Of a stretch of 64,000 bases of DNA, positions 6,879 to 13,559 are shown piece by piece. The stretch lies in contig OY970298.1 of assembly GCA_963716215.1 (NCBI GenBank), positions 1,488,001 through 1,552,000 on the forward strand, read 5' to 3'. The DNA comes from JACVRW01 sp963716215. GTDB taxonomy: Bacteria; Actinomycetota; Thermoleophilia; Solirubrobacterales; Thermoleophilaceae. Each line of letters starts with the position of its first letter. Position 1 is the first letter of the stretch. A model generated the notes under the pieces. That model worked only from the letters and a program-made list of their open reading frames with translations, ran no database searches and was not told the origin of the DNA. Made by a program: the position numbers and the translations under genes.

Positions 6879-7366
6879 TCCGGCCGGCGACCGCCGCCGA
6901 CGCGGGCGCGATCGCCCGCAACTGGGACCGCTCGGCGCGCGATGGCTTCGCGGCGCTGCTGCCCGACGGGCACCCGTTTCCCGCCTTCGACCCCCAGCGC
7001 TTCCACGAGCTGCTCGCCGACGACGGGGTGATGACGGCAGTGGCGGAGGACGAGGGAGCGCTGCTCGGACACTCGAGCTTCGGCGCGACCCGCGACCCCG
7101 ACGTCGGCCCCGAGGTCGGCGAGGTGCGCAGCTTCTTCGTAGCGCCCACGAGCTGGCGCCGCGGCGTGGGGACGGCGCTGATGCGGTACGCGCTCGCCGA
7201 CCTGCATGAGCGGGGCTACACCGTGGCGACCGTCTGGTCGTTCGCCGCCAACGAGCGCGCCAACGCCTTCTACGCGGCGCACGGCTTCAGCCCCGACGGC
7301 ACCGAGCGCGAAGAGGAGATCTGGGCCGACCAGCTCGAGGTGCGGCTGCGGCGATCGCTGCCGTAG
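6875..7366 (+). CDS. GNAT-family N-acetyltransferase (apparent CTG start)
   Basis: Acetyl-CoA-dependent N-acetyltransferase of about 163 residues. The frame continues upstream of the first ATG/GTG (7028) into sequence that is unmistakably a GNAT N-terminus (IRPATAADAGAIARNWD). The acetyl-CoA loop reads RRGVGTALM, followed by the FYAAHGF motif. The only codon that could start it in frame is CTG at 6875, overlapping the cysO stop as CTGA, analogous to the ATGA/GTGA overlaps elsewhere here. Starting at 7028 would delete the first strand and helix. The acceptor is unknown; location in the cysteine cluster hints at sulfur or amine metabolism but does not prove it. Confidence 0.8.
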   Translation: MIRPATAADAGAIARNWDRSARDGFAALLPDGHPFPAFDPQRFHELLADDGVMTAVAEDEGALLGHSSFGATRDPDVGPEVGEVRSFFVAPTSWRRGVGTALMRYALADLHERGYTVATVWSFAANERANAFYAAHGFSPDGTEREEEIWADQLEVRLRRSLP

Positions 7367-7369
7367 GCT
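7364..7369 (+). promoter_or_regulatory. -10 box for the cupin gene (leaderless)
   Basis: TAGGCT overlaps the stop codon of the acetyltransferase and lies 7 bases before the cupin GTG at 7377. Confidence 0.4.
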
Positions 7370-7376
7370 GGCGCGC

Positions 7377-7736
7377 GTGCGTGTGGAGAACCTGCAGCGC
7401 GTGGAGCCCTTCACCACCCTCGACGGCTCCGAGATCCGCGAGGTGGCCGGACCGCCGACGGGCAACGCGGAGAACCAGAGCCTGGCCGAGGCGACCGTGC
7501 CGGCCGGCGGCGAGACGATCGAGCACTTCCACAAGGTCACCGAGGAGATCTACTTCTTCACGCACGGGAGCGGGCGCCTGCGCCTGGGCGACGAGGAGCG
7601 CGACGTAGGCCCGGGCGACACGGTCGTGATCGCGCCGGGCGTGCGGCACAAGCTGTGGGCCACCGGGGCCGAGCCGCTGCGCCTCCTGTGCTGCTGCGCG
7701 CCCGCGTATTCGGACGCGGACACGGTCCTCACCTGA
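7377..7736 (+). CDS. Single-domain cupin protein
   Basis: Small beta-barrel protein of 119 residues from GTG 7377 (a second GTG at 7383 is possible). Cupin motif 1 is seen as EHFHKVTEEIYFFTHGSG, with His/His/Glu metal-ligand positions, and motif 2 as PGDTVVIAPGVRHKLWA. It probably binds a divalent metal. A Cys cluster (LLCCCAP) lies near the C-terminus. Function is unknown; the family includes dioxygenases, isomerases and binding proteins. It is the last gene of the run behind cysO. Confidence 0.85.
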   Translation: MRVENLQRVEPFTTLDGSEIREVAGPPTGNAENQSLAEATVPAGGETIEHFHKVTEEIYFFTHGSGRLRLGDEERDVGPGDTVVIAPGVRHKLWATGAEPLRLLCCCAPAYSDADTVLT

Positions 7737-7783
7737 GACGAGGATGCTGAGCCGTTACTGAGTAGTTCGACCGACGCTTCGGA

Positions 7784-7789
7784 TATTTT
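7784..7789 (+). promoter_or_regulatory. -10 box for the membrane protein gene at 7796 (leaderless)
   Basis: TATTTT lies 6 bases before the GTG at 7796, within unusually AT-rich local sequence. Confidence 0.45.
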
Positions 7790-7795
7790 CTTCGC

Positions 7796-8428
7796 GTGCC
7801 AGCTTCGCTCGAGGCGGCCGCCGTGCTCGGAGTCCTGGTGGTACCGGGGTTGTGCTTGCTGCGGGGCTACTACCGGAGTCGTGCGCACGCCCTCCCCAGC
7901 CGGGACCTGTACGCGCTCGCCCAGGCGCTAGTACTCAGCCTTGCCTGGTTACCTGTTCTGTGGGTGTTGGGCGGCAGCAGCGTCGTCGATTGGACCGTGG
8001 ACGACAGTCTCGATCAGCATCAGTTGGACTTCCTCAGCATCGTTGTGGGAAACCTCGTGCTCGCCCTGGTGGCAGGCGCGGTCATCGGCAGAATCGTGGC
8101 CGCCATTGGCGAGGAAACCGGCCTGGCGAGATCGCTGGCGTGGACTGGGATCTTCGAGCCACCAACAGCCTGGGACGCGGCGTGGCGCTTCGCGTCTACC
8201 GCTGCCTGGGCCGCGGTAGAGATCCGCTTGAAGAACGGCGACCAGTTCAACGTCCTGTTCGACGCTGGGTCCGTGGTGGGGCTCTCACCCGCCCCTCGCC
8301 AGTTGTTCTTCGACACGGAGTATCGTTGGGAGGGAGATGACGTTGCCGTCCAAGAACACGAAGGCATCTACATCGACGCCTCGGAAGTCGTCTCAGTCCG
8401 ATTCGAGCACATCGAAGGTGCTGCCTAG
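7796..8428 (+). CDS. Membrane protein of unknown function (DUF6338-like)
   Basis: Hypothetical protein of 210 residues. The N-terminal half has three hydrophobic stretches (about 5-25, 43-62 and 80-102). The C-terminal half is a soluble beta-rich domain with WAAVEIRLKNGDQFNVLFD and an acidic tail. The membrane-plus-beta-domain plan resembles the DUF6338 family, but I assign that only tentatively. Codon usage and GC are lower than in neighbours (many A/T third positions), which may indicate later acquisition. It separates the cysO cluster from cysM, and no role in sulfur metabolism is evident. Confidence 0.7.
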   Translation: MPASLEAAAVLGVLVVPGLCLLRGYYRSRAHALPSRDLYALAQALVLSLAWLPVLWVLGGSSVVDWTVDDSLDQHQLDFLSIVVGNLVLALVAGAVIGRIVAAIGEETGLARSLAWTGIFEPPTAWDAAWRFASTAAWAAVEIRLKNGDQFNVLFDAGSVVGLSPAPRQLFFDTEYRWEGDDVAVQEHEGIYIDASEVVSVRFEHIEGAA

Positions 8429-8473
8429 TCGTACGGGGAACGTCCGAGGACGAGGAAACGCGCCCCGAAACAC

Positions 8474-8491
8474 GCGCGATCTCAATCGCGC
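8474..8491. terminator. Possible terminator hairpin after the membrane protein gene
   Basis: GCGCGAT-CTCA-ATCGCGC forms a perfect 7-bp stem 46 bases after the stop codon. No T-tract follows. The rest of 8429-8579 shows nothing else. Confidence 0.35.
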
Positions 8492-8579
8492 CTTCGGCCG
8501 CTCGACCTAGTCCAGTCACGCGCGTCGTCGGCCGCGCCGGTCGTCGACGTCATTCTGCGGCCGCCCGGAAGTAGACAAG

Positions 8580-8595
8580 GCTATACTTTCTGAAG
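8580..8595 (+). promoter_or_regulatory. Shared promoter motif upstream of cysM
   Basis: GCTATACTTTCTGAAG contains TATACT (8582-8587). It matches the motif at 5339-5354 in 15 of 16 bases. Transcription would begin about 3 bases before the TTG start codon. Confidence 0.65.
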
Positions 8596-8597
8596 CC

Positions 8598-9572
8598 TTG
8601 GAGCCGCGGCTTGACAACCGGCCGTGCGGGGGAAAGTACGGCGACATCGTCCAGGCGATCGGCAACACGCCGCTCGTCGAGCTGCGCCGGCTCACCCCCA
8701 AGCCTGACGTACGCATCTACGCCAAGCTCGAGAGCTACAACCCGACCGGCTCGGTCAAGGACCGCGTTGCGCGCTCGCTGATCGAGCGGGCCGAGGACGA
8801 GGGCCTGATCGCCCCAGGCCAGACGATCCTCGAGCCGACGTCGGGCAACACCGGCATCTCCCTGGCGATGATCTGCTCGCGCAAGGGGTACCCGCTCACG
8901 GTCGTGATGCCCGACAACGTGACCCAGGAGCGCACTCAGCTGCTGCGGATGTATGGCGCCGAGATCATCTACTCCCCCGGCGAGCAGGGGTCCAACGGCG
9001 CCGTGGCGATGGCGCTCGACCTGGCCCAGGCCGACGCCTCGTACTACATGCCCTACCAGTACGGCAACCAGGCCAACCCGGACGCCCACTACAACGGGAC
9101 GGCCGTCGAGATCCTCGAGGAGCTCGACAGCGTGGAGGCGTTCGTGGGCGGGCTCGGGACCGGTGGCACGCTGATGGGCAACGCCCGCCGCCTCAAGGAG
9201 GAGAACGAGGAGACGCTGGTGGTGGCGGCCGAGCCGCTCCAGGGCGAGCTTGTCCAGGGCCTGCGCTCGCTCGAGGACGGCTACATCCCGCCGATCATCG
9301 ACCTGTCGCTGCTCGACCGCAAGATCTTCGTCTCCAACCGCGACGCGATCGTCTGGACCAAGCGGCTGCTCGACGAGGAAGGGCTGTTCCTCGGCGTGTC
9401 GAGCGGGGCGATCGCGGCAATCGCCGTGCGTGTCGCGGCCGAGTTGGACGAGGGCAACGTCGTGTTCGTGGCCCCGGACGACGGGTGGAAGTACCTCAGC
9501 TCGGGCGTCTACTCGAAGACGATCGAGCAGCTCGAGGCCGAGGGCGTCCTCGAGTCCGGCAGCTTCTGGTAA
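8598..9572 (+). CDS. cysM: Cysteine synthase, CysM type (O-phosphoserine / CysO-thiocarboxylate)
   Basis: PLP enzyme of 324 residues that makes cysteine from an activated serine and a sulfur donor. PLP-binding Lys54 (SVKDR), SGNTG at 82-86 and the phosphate loop GTGGT at about 187-191 are intact. Arg223 in GLRSLEDG lines up by motif with Arg220 of M. tuberculosis CysM, which recognises O-phosphoserine. With cysO, moeZ and mec nearby this supports the carrier-bound sulfur route. The start is a TTG at 8598 about 3 bases after the predicted transcription start. No other start codon precedes the conserved IVQAIGNTPL, so the message appears leaderless. Confidence 0.9.
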   Translation: MEPRLDNRPCGGKYGDIVQAIGNTPLVELRRLTPKPDVRIYAKLESYNPTGSVKDRVARSLIERAEDEGLIAPGQTILEPTSGNTGISLAMICSRKGYPLTVVMPDNVTQERTQLLRMYGAEIIYSPGEQGSNGAVAMALDLAQADASYYMPYQYGNQANPDAHYNGTAVEILEELDSVEAFVGGLGTGGTLMGNARRLKEENEETLVVAAEPLQGELVQGLRSLEDGYIPPIIDLSLLDRKIFVSNRDAIVWTKRLLDEEGLFLGVSSGAIAAIAVRVAAELDEGNVVFVAPDDGWKYLSSGVYSKTIEQLEAEGVLESGSFW

Positions 9573-9581
9573 ATCCGGCGC

Positions 9582-9812
9582 CTACGGGACCGGCTTGGCG
9601 GCGACGGGCTTGTCGTCCACGTCGTCCGCGTACTGATCGTCGTCATCGTCGTCGCCGAAGCCCGACAGCGACTCCTTCAGCTCGCGCACCCCGCGTCCCA
9701 CGGAGCGAGCGGCCTCGGGCAGGCGCTGCGGTCCGAGCACGAGCAGCGCGACGACCAGGATCACCATGAGCTCGAGCGGCCCGGGCGCTGAGATGAAGCC
9801 GGTCACGAACAT
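9582..9812 (-). CDS. tatA: Twin-arginine translocase subunit TatA
   Basis: Pore-forming Tat subunit of 76 residues in the cytoplasmic membrane. The N-terminal membrane helix (about residues 10-28), the FGPxxLP-like hinge (LGPQRLPEA), an amphipathic helix and a poly-Asp tail are all visible. The ATG at 9812 has GGAGG about 10 bases upstream and shares a base with the stop of the preceding gene (TGATG), so translation is coupled. It is the last gene of a minus-strand operon headed by two proteins with Tat-like signal peptides. TatB and TatC are not in the window. Confidence 0.92.
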   Translation of the reverse strand: MFVTGFISAPGPLELMVILVVALLVLGPQRLPEAARSVGRGVRELKESLSGFGDDDDDDQYADDVDDKPVAAKPVP

Positions 9813-10801
9813 CAGCGTACTCCCTCCGGACCGGTCGGCACACAAACTGTTCGCATAGCCGGGGTGAGCGGGGGGTCAAGCTCCGCGATCGCGTCCGCGC
9901 CGAGCCTGCGCGCCCGCGCCAGCTGGCGCACCACCACGCGGTAGGCCGGCCGCGCCTCGCCGTCGGCGCGCAGCCAGCCCGAGTCCCAGGCGCGCGGGTT
10001 GCAGCTGGCCTGCCACTGGTACGCGTACAGCCGCGTGATCCGGCGCGACCGACGGGCGAAGGCGAACATCCGGCGGGTTGCGTCCGCGGCGCGATCCTCG
10101 TCGTACCCGGAGTAGCGCCGCGACCGCACCACGCCGGCGGTCTCGGTTATCCAGAGCCTGCCGCGCGTCATGCCGAGCACGGTCCGGGTCCCCGACGCTC
10201 GCCAGCTGCGCGGACGATTGACGTCGATGTAGTTGTGCATCGACCACAGTCGCGGCCGGCCGCGCAGATGCGCGCGGTACTTCTGCAGCCAGCGGACCAG
10301 GTGGCTCCAGTCGAGCACGTCGCCGGCCGCCACGTTGCACCGGCGGCACGCTCGGCGCATCGCGTTGTAGAAGCCGGCTGCCTTCTTCGGGTGGCGGAAC
10401 GTGGGCTGCGACGAGTGGTTCGCCTCGTTCCACGGGTTGAAGTCGCGGATCGTGGGATAGCGCGCCCGAAACGCGCGGACGCAGCGCAGGTACGTGCCGT
10501 AGGAGGGCAGCTTCCAGCGTTGCCCAGGACGCGGGCTGAAGGAGAACGCGATCAGCGGGCGGGCGCCCACGCGCCGGGCGCCGGCGAGCCAGGCGTCCAC
10601 GTAGGCCAGGTCGGGGCCCGGGCGGCACGCGACGTCGTAGGAGGTCACGAGCCGCACGTGCTCGAGCCCGAGGGCGGCGAAGCGCGGGTCGTCGAAGATG
10701 CGCGGCTGCTGCTCGCCGATGCCGAGCTCGAAGTGCCACGCGGCTTGGGCGGCCGGGGCGAGCGCGCAGAACAGCCCGAGCATGAGGAGCGTGCGGCGCA
10801 T
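9812..10801 (-). CDS. Secreted glycoside-hydrolase-like (beta/alpha barrel) protein
   Basis: Exported protein of 329 residues with a Sec-type signal peptide ending near residue 20. The fold looks like a clan-A glycosidase. DFNPWNEANH (Glu near residue 144) matches the acid/base position after strand 4, and LWITETAGV (Glu near 237) matches the nucleophile after strand 7. Short sequence blocks around LRADG and AYQW also fit. I cannot assign a GH family or substrate. Its stop codon overlaps the tatA start, and it follows the ferritin-like pair on the same strand. Confidence 0.7.
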   Translation of the reverse strand: MRRTLLMLGLFCALAPAAQAAWHFELGIGEQQPRIFDDPRFAALGLEHVRLVTSYDVACRPGPDLAYVDAWLAGARRVGARPLIAFSFSPRPGQRWKLPSYGTYLRCVRAFRARYPTIRDFNPWNEANHSSQPTFRHPKKAAGFYNAMRRACRRCNVAAGDVLDWSHLVRWLQKYRAHLRGRPRLWSMHNYIDVNRPRSWRASGTRTVLGMTRGRLWITETAGVVRSRRYSGYDEDRAADATRRMFAFARRSRRITRLYAYQWQASCNPRAWDSGWLRADGEARPAYRVVVRQLARARRLGADAIAELDPPLTPAMRTVCVPTGPEGVR

Positions 10802-10838
10802 CCGCCGCTCCTAACCACCGCCGGTGGCGGTAGTTGCG

Positions 10839-11315
10839 CTAGAGCAGGGCCCCACCGAGCACCTGGCGCAGTGCCACTTCGTGCTGGGCGCCGCAGGCCA
10901 TGATCGAGCCGAGCGGCTGCAGCAGCCGGTCGTTGCGGAGGCTGGTCAGCACACCCTCGTACGCCAGGACCGTCTGGAGCTCCAGCCGCAGCGCCGACCG
11001 CGCGAAGGCTCGGCGGCTGGTGAACGCGAGCTCGTCCTTCGCCGGCGGCGCAGTGGCCTGAGGCCCGCGCGCGCTCAGCGTCTGCTCGAGCGCTCGCACG
11101 TGCTCGCGCTCGTGGCCGAGCAGCAGCCTGCCGAGCGCGGGGTCGATCGCCTCGCGGGCGAGGGCGGCGTCGTACGCCGCCTCGAGCCGGCGCTCGAGCC
11201 CGAGCAGGCGCTCGAGTTGCTCCGCGTCGGAGGGCGTGGCCGCGCCGGCCGGGCGGGCCAGCGCGAGCGATGCCGCCGCGGCGCCGACCAGCAGCTGACG
11301 ACGGCTTTCGCTCAC
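10839..11315 (-). CDS. Ferritin-like protein with Tat-type signal peptide
   Basis: Exported helical protein of about 158 residues starting at GTG 11315, which overlaps the stop of the preceding gene (GTGA). The N-terminus (SRRQLLVGAAAASLALA) is Tat-like: twin Arg, then a hydrophobic stretch ending near AGAA. The mature part is predicted to be an all-helical ferritin-like bundle with carboxylate/His pairs such as LEAAYD, HEREHVRALE and LELQTVLAYEG. Iron or diiron chemistry is possible but unproven. It forms a pair with the upstream ferritin-like lipoprotein. Confidence 0.72.
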   Translation of the reverse strand: MSESRRQLLVGAAAASLALARPAGAATPSDAEQLERLLGLERRLEAAYDAALAREAIDPALGRLLLGHEREHVRALEQTLSARGPQATAPPAKDELAFTSRRAFARSALRLELQTVLAYEGVLTSLRNDRLLQPLGSIMACGAQHEVALRQVLGGALL

Positions 11316-11857
11316 AGCGTCCCCGTGACGAACGGCTGGGGCGCGGCCGGGCCGCCCGCCAGCACGTGCACCACACCGAGGTCCTCCGCCTCCTGGGCGG
11401 CGATCTCCGCAGCCGCCCGGCGCTGGTCCTCGTCGGGCAGGGACCGCAGCGCGTCGAGGTACGCCCTCAGCAGCCGTTCCTCGAGGTCGCGGGCGAAGTG
11501 CAGCGCGTCGGCCTCGGAGCCCAGGCGCGGGAACAGTCCCGCGTACTCGGCGGCGGAGCGCGCCTGGGGCGGGGTCCCACCGAGCCGGCGGACCAGGCCC
11601 GCCATGCGCGCCGCGTGGGCCCGCTCGCGCTGCCGGATGGCGCGCGCGTAGCGGCGCGCGTCGCCGCTCAACACGTCGCCGATCGCCGCCCACGCCGCGA
11701 TGCCGGCGTGCTCGAGCGCGACGATCGAGTTCAGCAGGCCCGCGCCTGATCCGGCCTGTGGCCGGCCGTTCGGGGGCGGGTCGCCGCCACCGCAGGAGGA
11801 CAGCGCGAGCGCGGCCGCGCCGCCGAGCGCGCCCCTCCGGGTGAGCGTCGATCCCAT
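11312..11857 (-). CDS. Ferritin-like lipoprotein (Tat signal, lipobox)
   Basis: Envelope protein of about 181 residues. A Tat-like start (LTRRGALGG) runs into a lipobox (ALSSC), implying export as a folded protein and lipid anchoring. The mature helical domain has ferritin-like Glu/His features (ALEHAGIAAW, RERAHAARM, LEERLLRAY, QEAEDLGV). I chose ATG 11857, 8 bases after a TAGTGT box; a GTG at 11869 is in frame. It heads the operon ferritin-like/ferritin-like/glycosidase-like/tatA, so cofactor-bearing Tat cargo and the transporter subunit are made together. Confidence 0.72.
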   Translation of the reverse strand: MGSTLTRRGALGGAAALALSSCGGGDPPPNGRPQAGSGAGLLNSIVALEHAGIAAWAAIGDVLSGDARRYARAIRQRERAHAARMAGLVRRLGGTPPQARSAAEYAGLFPRLGSEADALHFARDLEERLLRAYLDALRSLPDEDQRRAAAEIAAQEAEDLGVVHVLAGGPAAPQPFVTGTL

Positions 11858-11865
11858 CTCGCCGC

Positions 11866-11875
11866 ACACTAGCCT
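11866..11875. promoter_or_regulatory. Divergent overlapping -10 boxes (ferritin-like operon / mec)
   Basis: ACACTAGCCT holds TAGTGT on the minus strand, 8 bases before ATG 11857. It also holds TAGCCT on the plus strand, 7 bases before the mec GTG at 11883. Both transcripts would be leaderless. Confidence 0.55.
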
Positions 11876-11882
11876 TCGCCAC

Positions 11883-12266
11883 GTGAGGATCTCGCGCGCC
11901 CACTTGGACGAGCTCGTGGCGCACGCCCGCGACGAGGCGCCGAACGAATGCTGTGGCTACCTACGCGCGAGTGACGGTGCAGTGGAAGAGGTGTTCCGCG
12001 CCGTCAACAAGCGCCACTCGCCCTACGGGTACGAGTTCGAGTTCGAGGCGCTGCGGGCCGCGAACGAGCTCGACGACGAGGGGTTCGAGGTCGGCATCTA
12101 CCACTCGCACCCCAAGAGCCCCGCCGAGCCGTCGCAGACGGACATCAACCTGGCCCACTACCCCGATTGGCGCTACCTGATCGTCTCGCTCGCAGGGGAG
12201 CCGGAGGTGCGCGTCTGGCGGATCGCCGACGGCAAGGTCGAGGAGGAACCCCTCGACGTCGAATGA
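11883..12266 (+). CDS. mec: JAMM/MPN+ metalloprotease Mec (CysO-cysteine peptidase)
   Basis: Zinc isopeptidase of 127 residues. The JAMM residues are complete: Glu22 (NECCGYL), His74 and His76 in HSHPKSP, Ser84 and Asp87 in SQTD. In M. tuberculosis the homologue cleaves cysteine from the CysO-cysteine adduct, the last step of the carrier-dependent pathway. Here it could also remove the Ala-Arg tail of CysO, as QbsD does for QbsE in Pseudomonas. The gene is 2.3 kb downstream of cysM, behind its own leaderless-type promoter; the GTG at 11883 gives the canonical N-terminus. Confidence 0.9.
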   Translation: MRISRAHLDELVAHARDEAPNECCGYLRASDGAVEEVFRAVNKRHSPYGYEFEFEALRAANELDDEGFEVGIYHSHPKSPAEPSQTDINLAHYPDWRYLIVSLAGEPEVRVWRIADGKVEEEPLDVE

Positions 12267-12270
12267 GCTC

Positions 12271-12741
12271 GTGTGTCCGGATTGCGGGACGGCCTCCCCA
12301 GGGGGCGGGGCCTTCTGCGAGCGCTGCGGAATGCCGCTCGTGGCCTCGGGCGCCGGGTCACTCGAGCAGCCGCTGAACGAGGCGCACGAGCGCGCGCGCA
12401 AGATCGACCCGCGCTACACCGAGGGCGAGCTGATCCGCGTGGCCGGCGGTCGCAATCAGGCCGAGGCCGAGCTGATCCAGGGGCTGCTGCTCGAGGAGGG
12501 CATCCCGAGCATCCTGCGGCGCACCGCCGGCTTCGACGTGCCCGACTTCCTCGCCGCCGGGCCGCGCGACGTGATGGTGCCCCAGTCCGGCTCGGTCGCC
12601 GCCCGCGAGGTGCTGCACGAGTCCGAGCTGGGTCCTGCGACTGGCATGGCCGGACGCCCGAACCCGGTCAAGCTGATCGCGGCAATCGGCCTCGGCGGCG
12701 CGGGCGCCGCCCTGATCGCCTGGCTGCTCCAGGGCGCCTAG
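12271..12741 (+). CDS. Zinc-ribbon / DUF2007-like protein with C-terminal membrane helix
   Basis: Protein of 156 residues with three parts. A four-Cys zinc ribbon (CPDC...CERC) occupies residues 2-21. A DUF2007-like domain (about 48-115) includes LIRVAGGRNQAEAELIQGLL and EEGIPSILR. A C-terminal membrane helix lies near 132-154. DUF2007 proteins are annotated as putative signal transducers of unknown mechanism. It begins at GTG 12271, five bases after the mec stop, so it is co-transcribed with mec. It converges on the enoyl-CoA hydratase gene, whose stop it overlaps by 4 bases. Confidence 0.75.
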   Translation: MCPDCGTASPGGGAFCERCGMPLVASGAGSLEQPLNEAHERARKIDPRYTEGELIRVAGGRNQAEAELIQGLLLEEGIPSILRRTAGFDVPDFLAAGPRDVMVPQSGSVAAREVLHESELGPATGMAGRPNPVKLIAAIGLGGAGAALIAWLLQGA

Positions 12742-13523
12742 GCGCGCCCCGCGTCCGTGCGGTCGTAGAAGCGGCGCAGCAGCTCCATCGTCTCCTCCGG
12801 GTCGGCGCAGGCGTAGGCGTTGAGCGCCTCGATGCGCAGCTGGTCGTCGAGCGGTCGGCCGACCACGTCGAGGATGGTCTCCTTCGCCGAGCGCACCGCC
12901 GTCTGCGAGTTGCGCAGGATGTGGCCGGCCACCTGCTCCGCGGCCGCGAGCAGCTCGTCGTGCGGCACGACACGTGAGACGAGGTTGCACCGCAGCGCGC
13001 GCTCCGCGTCGATCGGCTCGGCGGTCAGCAGCAGCTCCAGCGCCACACCGGTCCCGCAGGTGTTGACCAGGCGCACGATCCCACCGTCGCCGTGGTGGTA
13101 GCCGCGGCGTGCCTCGAACGAGCCGAATTGAGCGCGCTCGGAGGCGATGCGGATGTCGCACGCGAGCGCGATCTCCAGCCCGCCTGCGAGCGCCCACCCG
13201 TTCACGGCCGCGATCGTCGGCTTGGAGATGCGGTGCAGCCCGCGGGTGAGCCCGCCGAGCCCGGTGGCGACGTTGTCGCGCACCTTGCGCGGCGTCGCGT
13301 CCTCGATCCACGGCGGGATGTAGGTCTTGAGGTCGGCCCCGGCGCAGAACGCGTCGCCGGCTCCGGTGAGGATCGCCACGTCCACCGAGTCGTCGTCGCG
13401 GAAGTCCTCCCAGGCGGCCCACAGCAAATCGTGCGTCTCCTGGTCGATCGCGTTCTTCGCCTCCGGCCTGTTGATGGTCAGGTAGGCGATCCGGTCGCGC
13501 TTCTCGGACAGGAGCTTCTGCAT
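12738..13523 (-). CDS. Enoyl-CoA hydratase/isomerase family protein
   Basis: Crotonase-fold enzyme of 261 residues acting on acyl-CoA esters. The oxyanion-hole segments are AFCAGADLKTY near residue 60 and NGWALAGGLEIALACD near 105. The catalytic Glu region is less certain, because the segment near FGSFEARRGYHHGDGG is atypical, so hydratase versus isomerase or hydrolase cannot be set. The ATG at 13523 is chosen because the crotonase fold starts directly there. The gene diverges from an acyl-CoA dehydrogenase pair, which suggests a shared beta-oxidation-like or acyl-CoA catabolic role. Confidence 0.9.
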   Translation of the reverse strand: MQKLLSEKRDRIAYLTINRPEAKNAIDQETHDLLWAAWEDFRDDDSVDVAILTGAGDAFCAGADLKTYIPPWIEDATPRKVRDNVATGLGGLTRGLHRISKPTIAAVNGWALAGGLEIALACDIRIASERAQFGSFEARRGYHHGDGGIVRLVNTCGTGVALELLLTAEPIDAERALRCNLVSRVVPHDELLAAAEQVAGHILRNSQTAVRSAKETILDVVGRPLDDQLRIEALNAYACADPEETMELLRRFYDRTDAGRA

Positions 13524-13534
13524 CGGGCGCGGCC

Positions 13535-13550
13535 ACCTTACCGGTAGGCT
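13535..13550. promoter_or_regulatory. Divergent -10 boxes (enoyl-CoA hydratase / acyl-CoA dehydrogenases)
   Basis: Plus-strand TAGGCT (13545-13550) is 9 bases before ATG 13560. Minus-strand TAAGGT (13540-13535) is 11 bases before ATG 13523. Only four bases separate the two boxes. Confidence 0.5.
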
Positions 13551-13559
13551 TCGGGCCGC

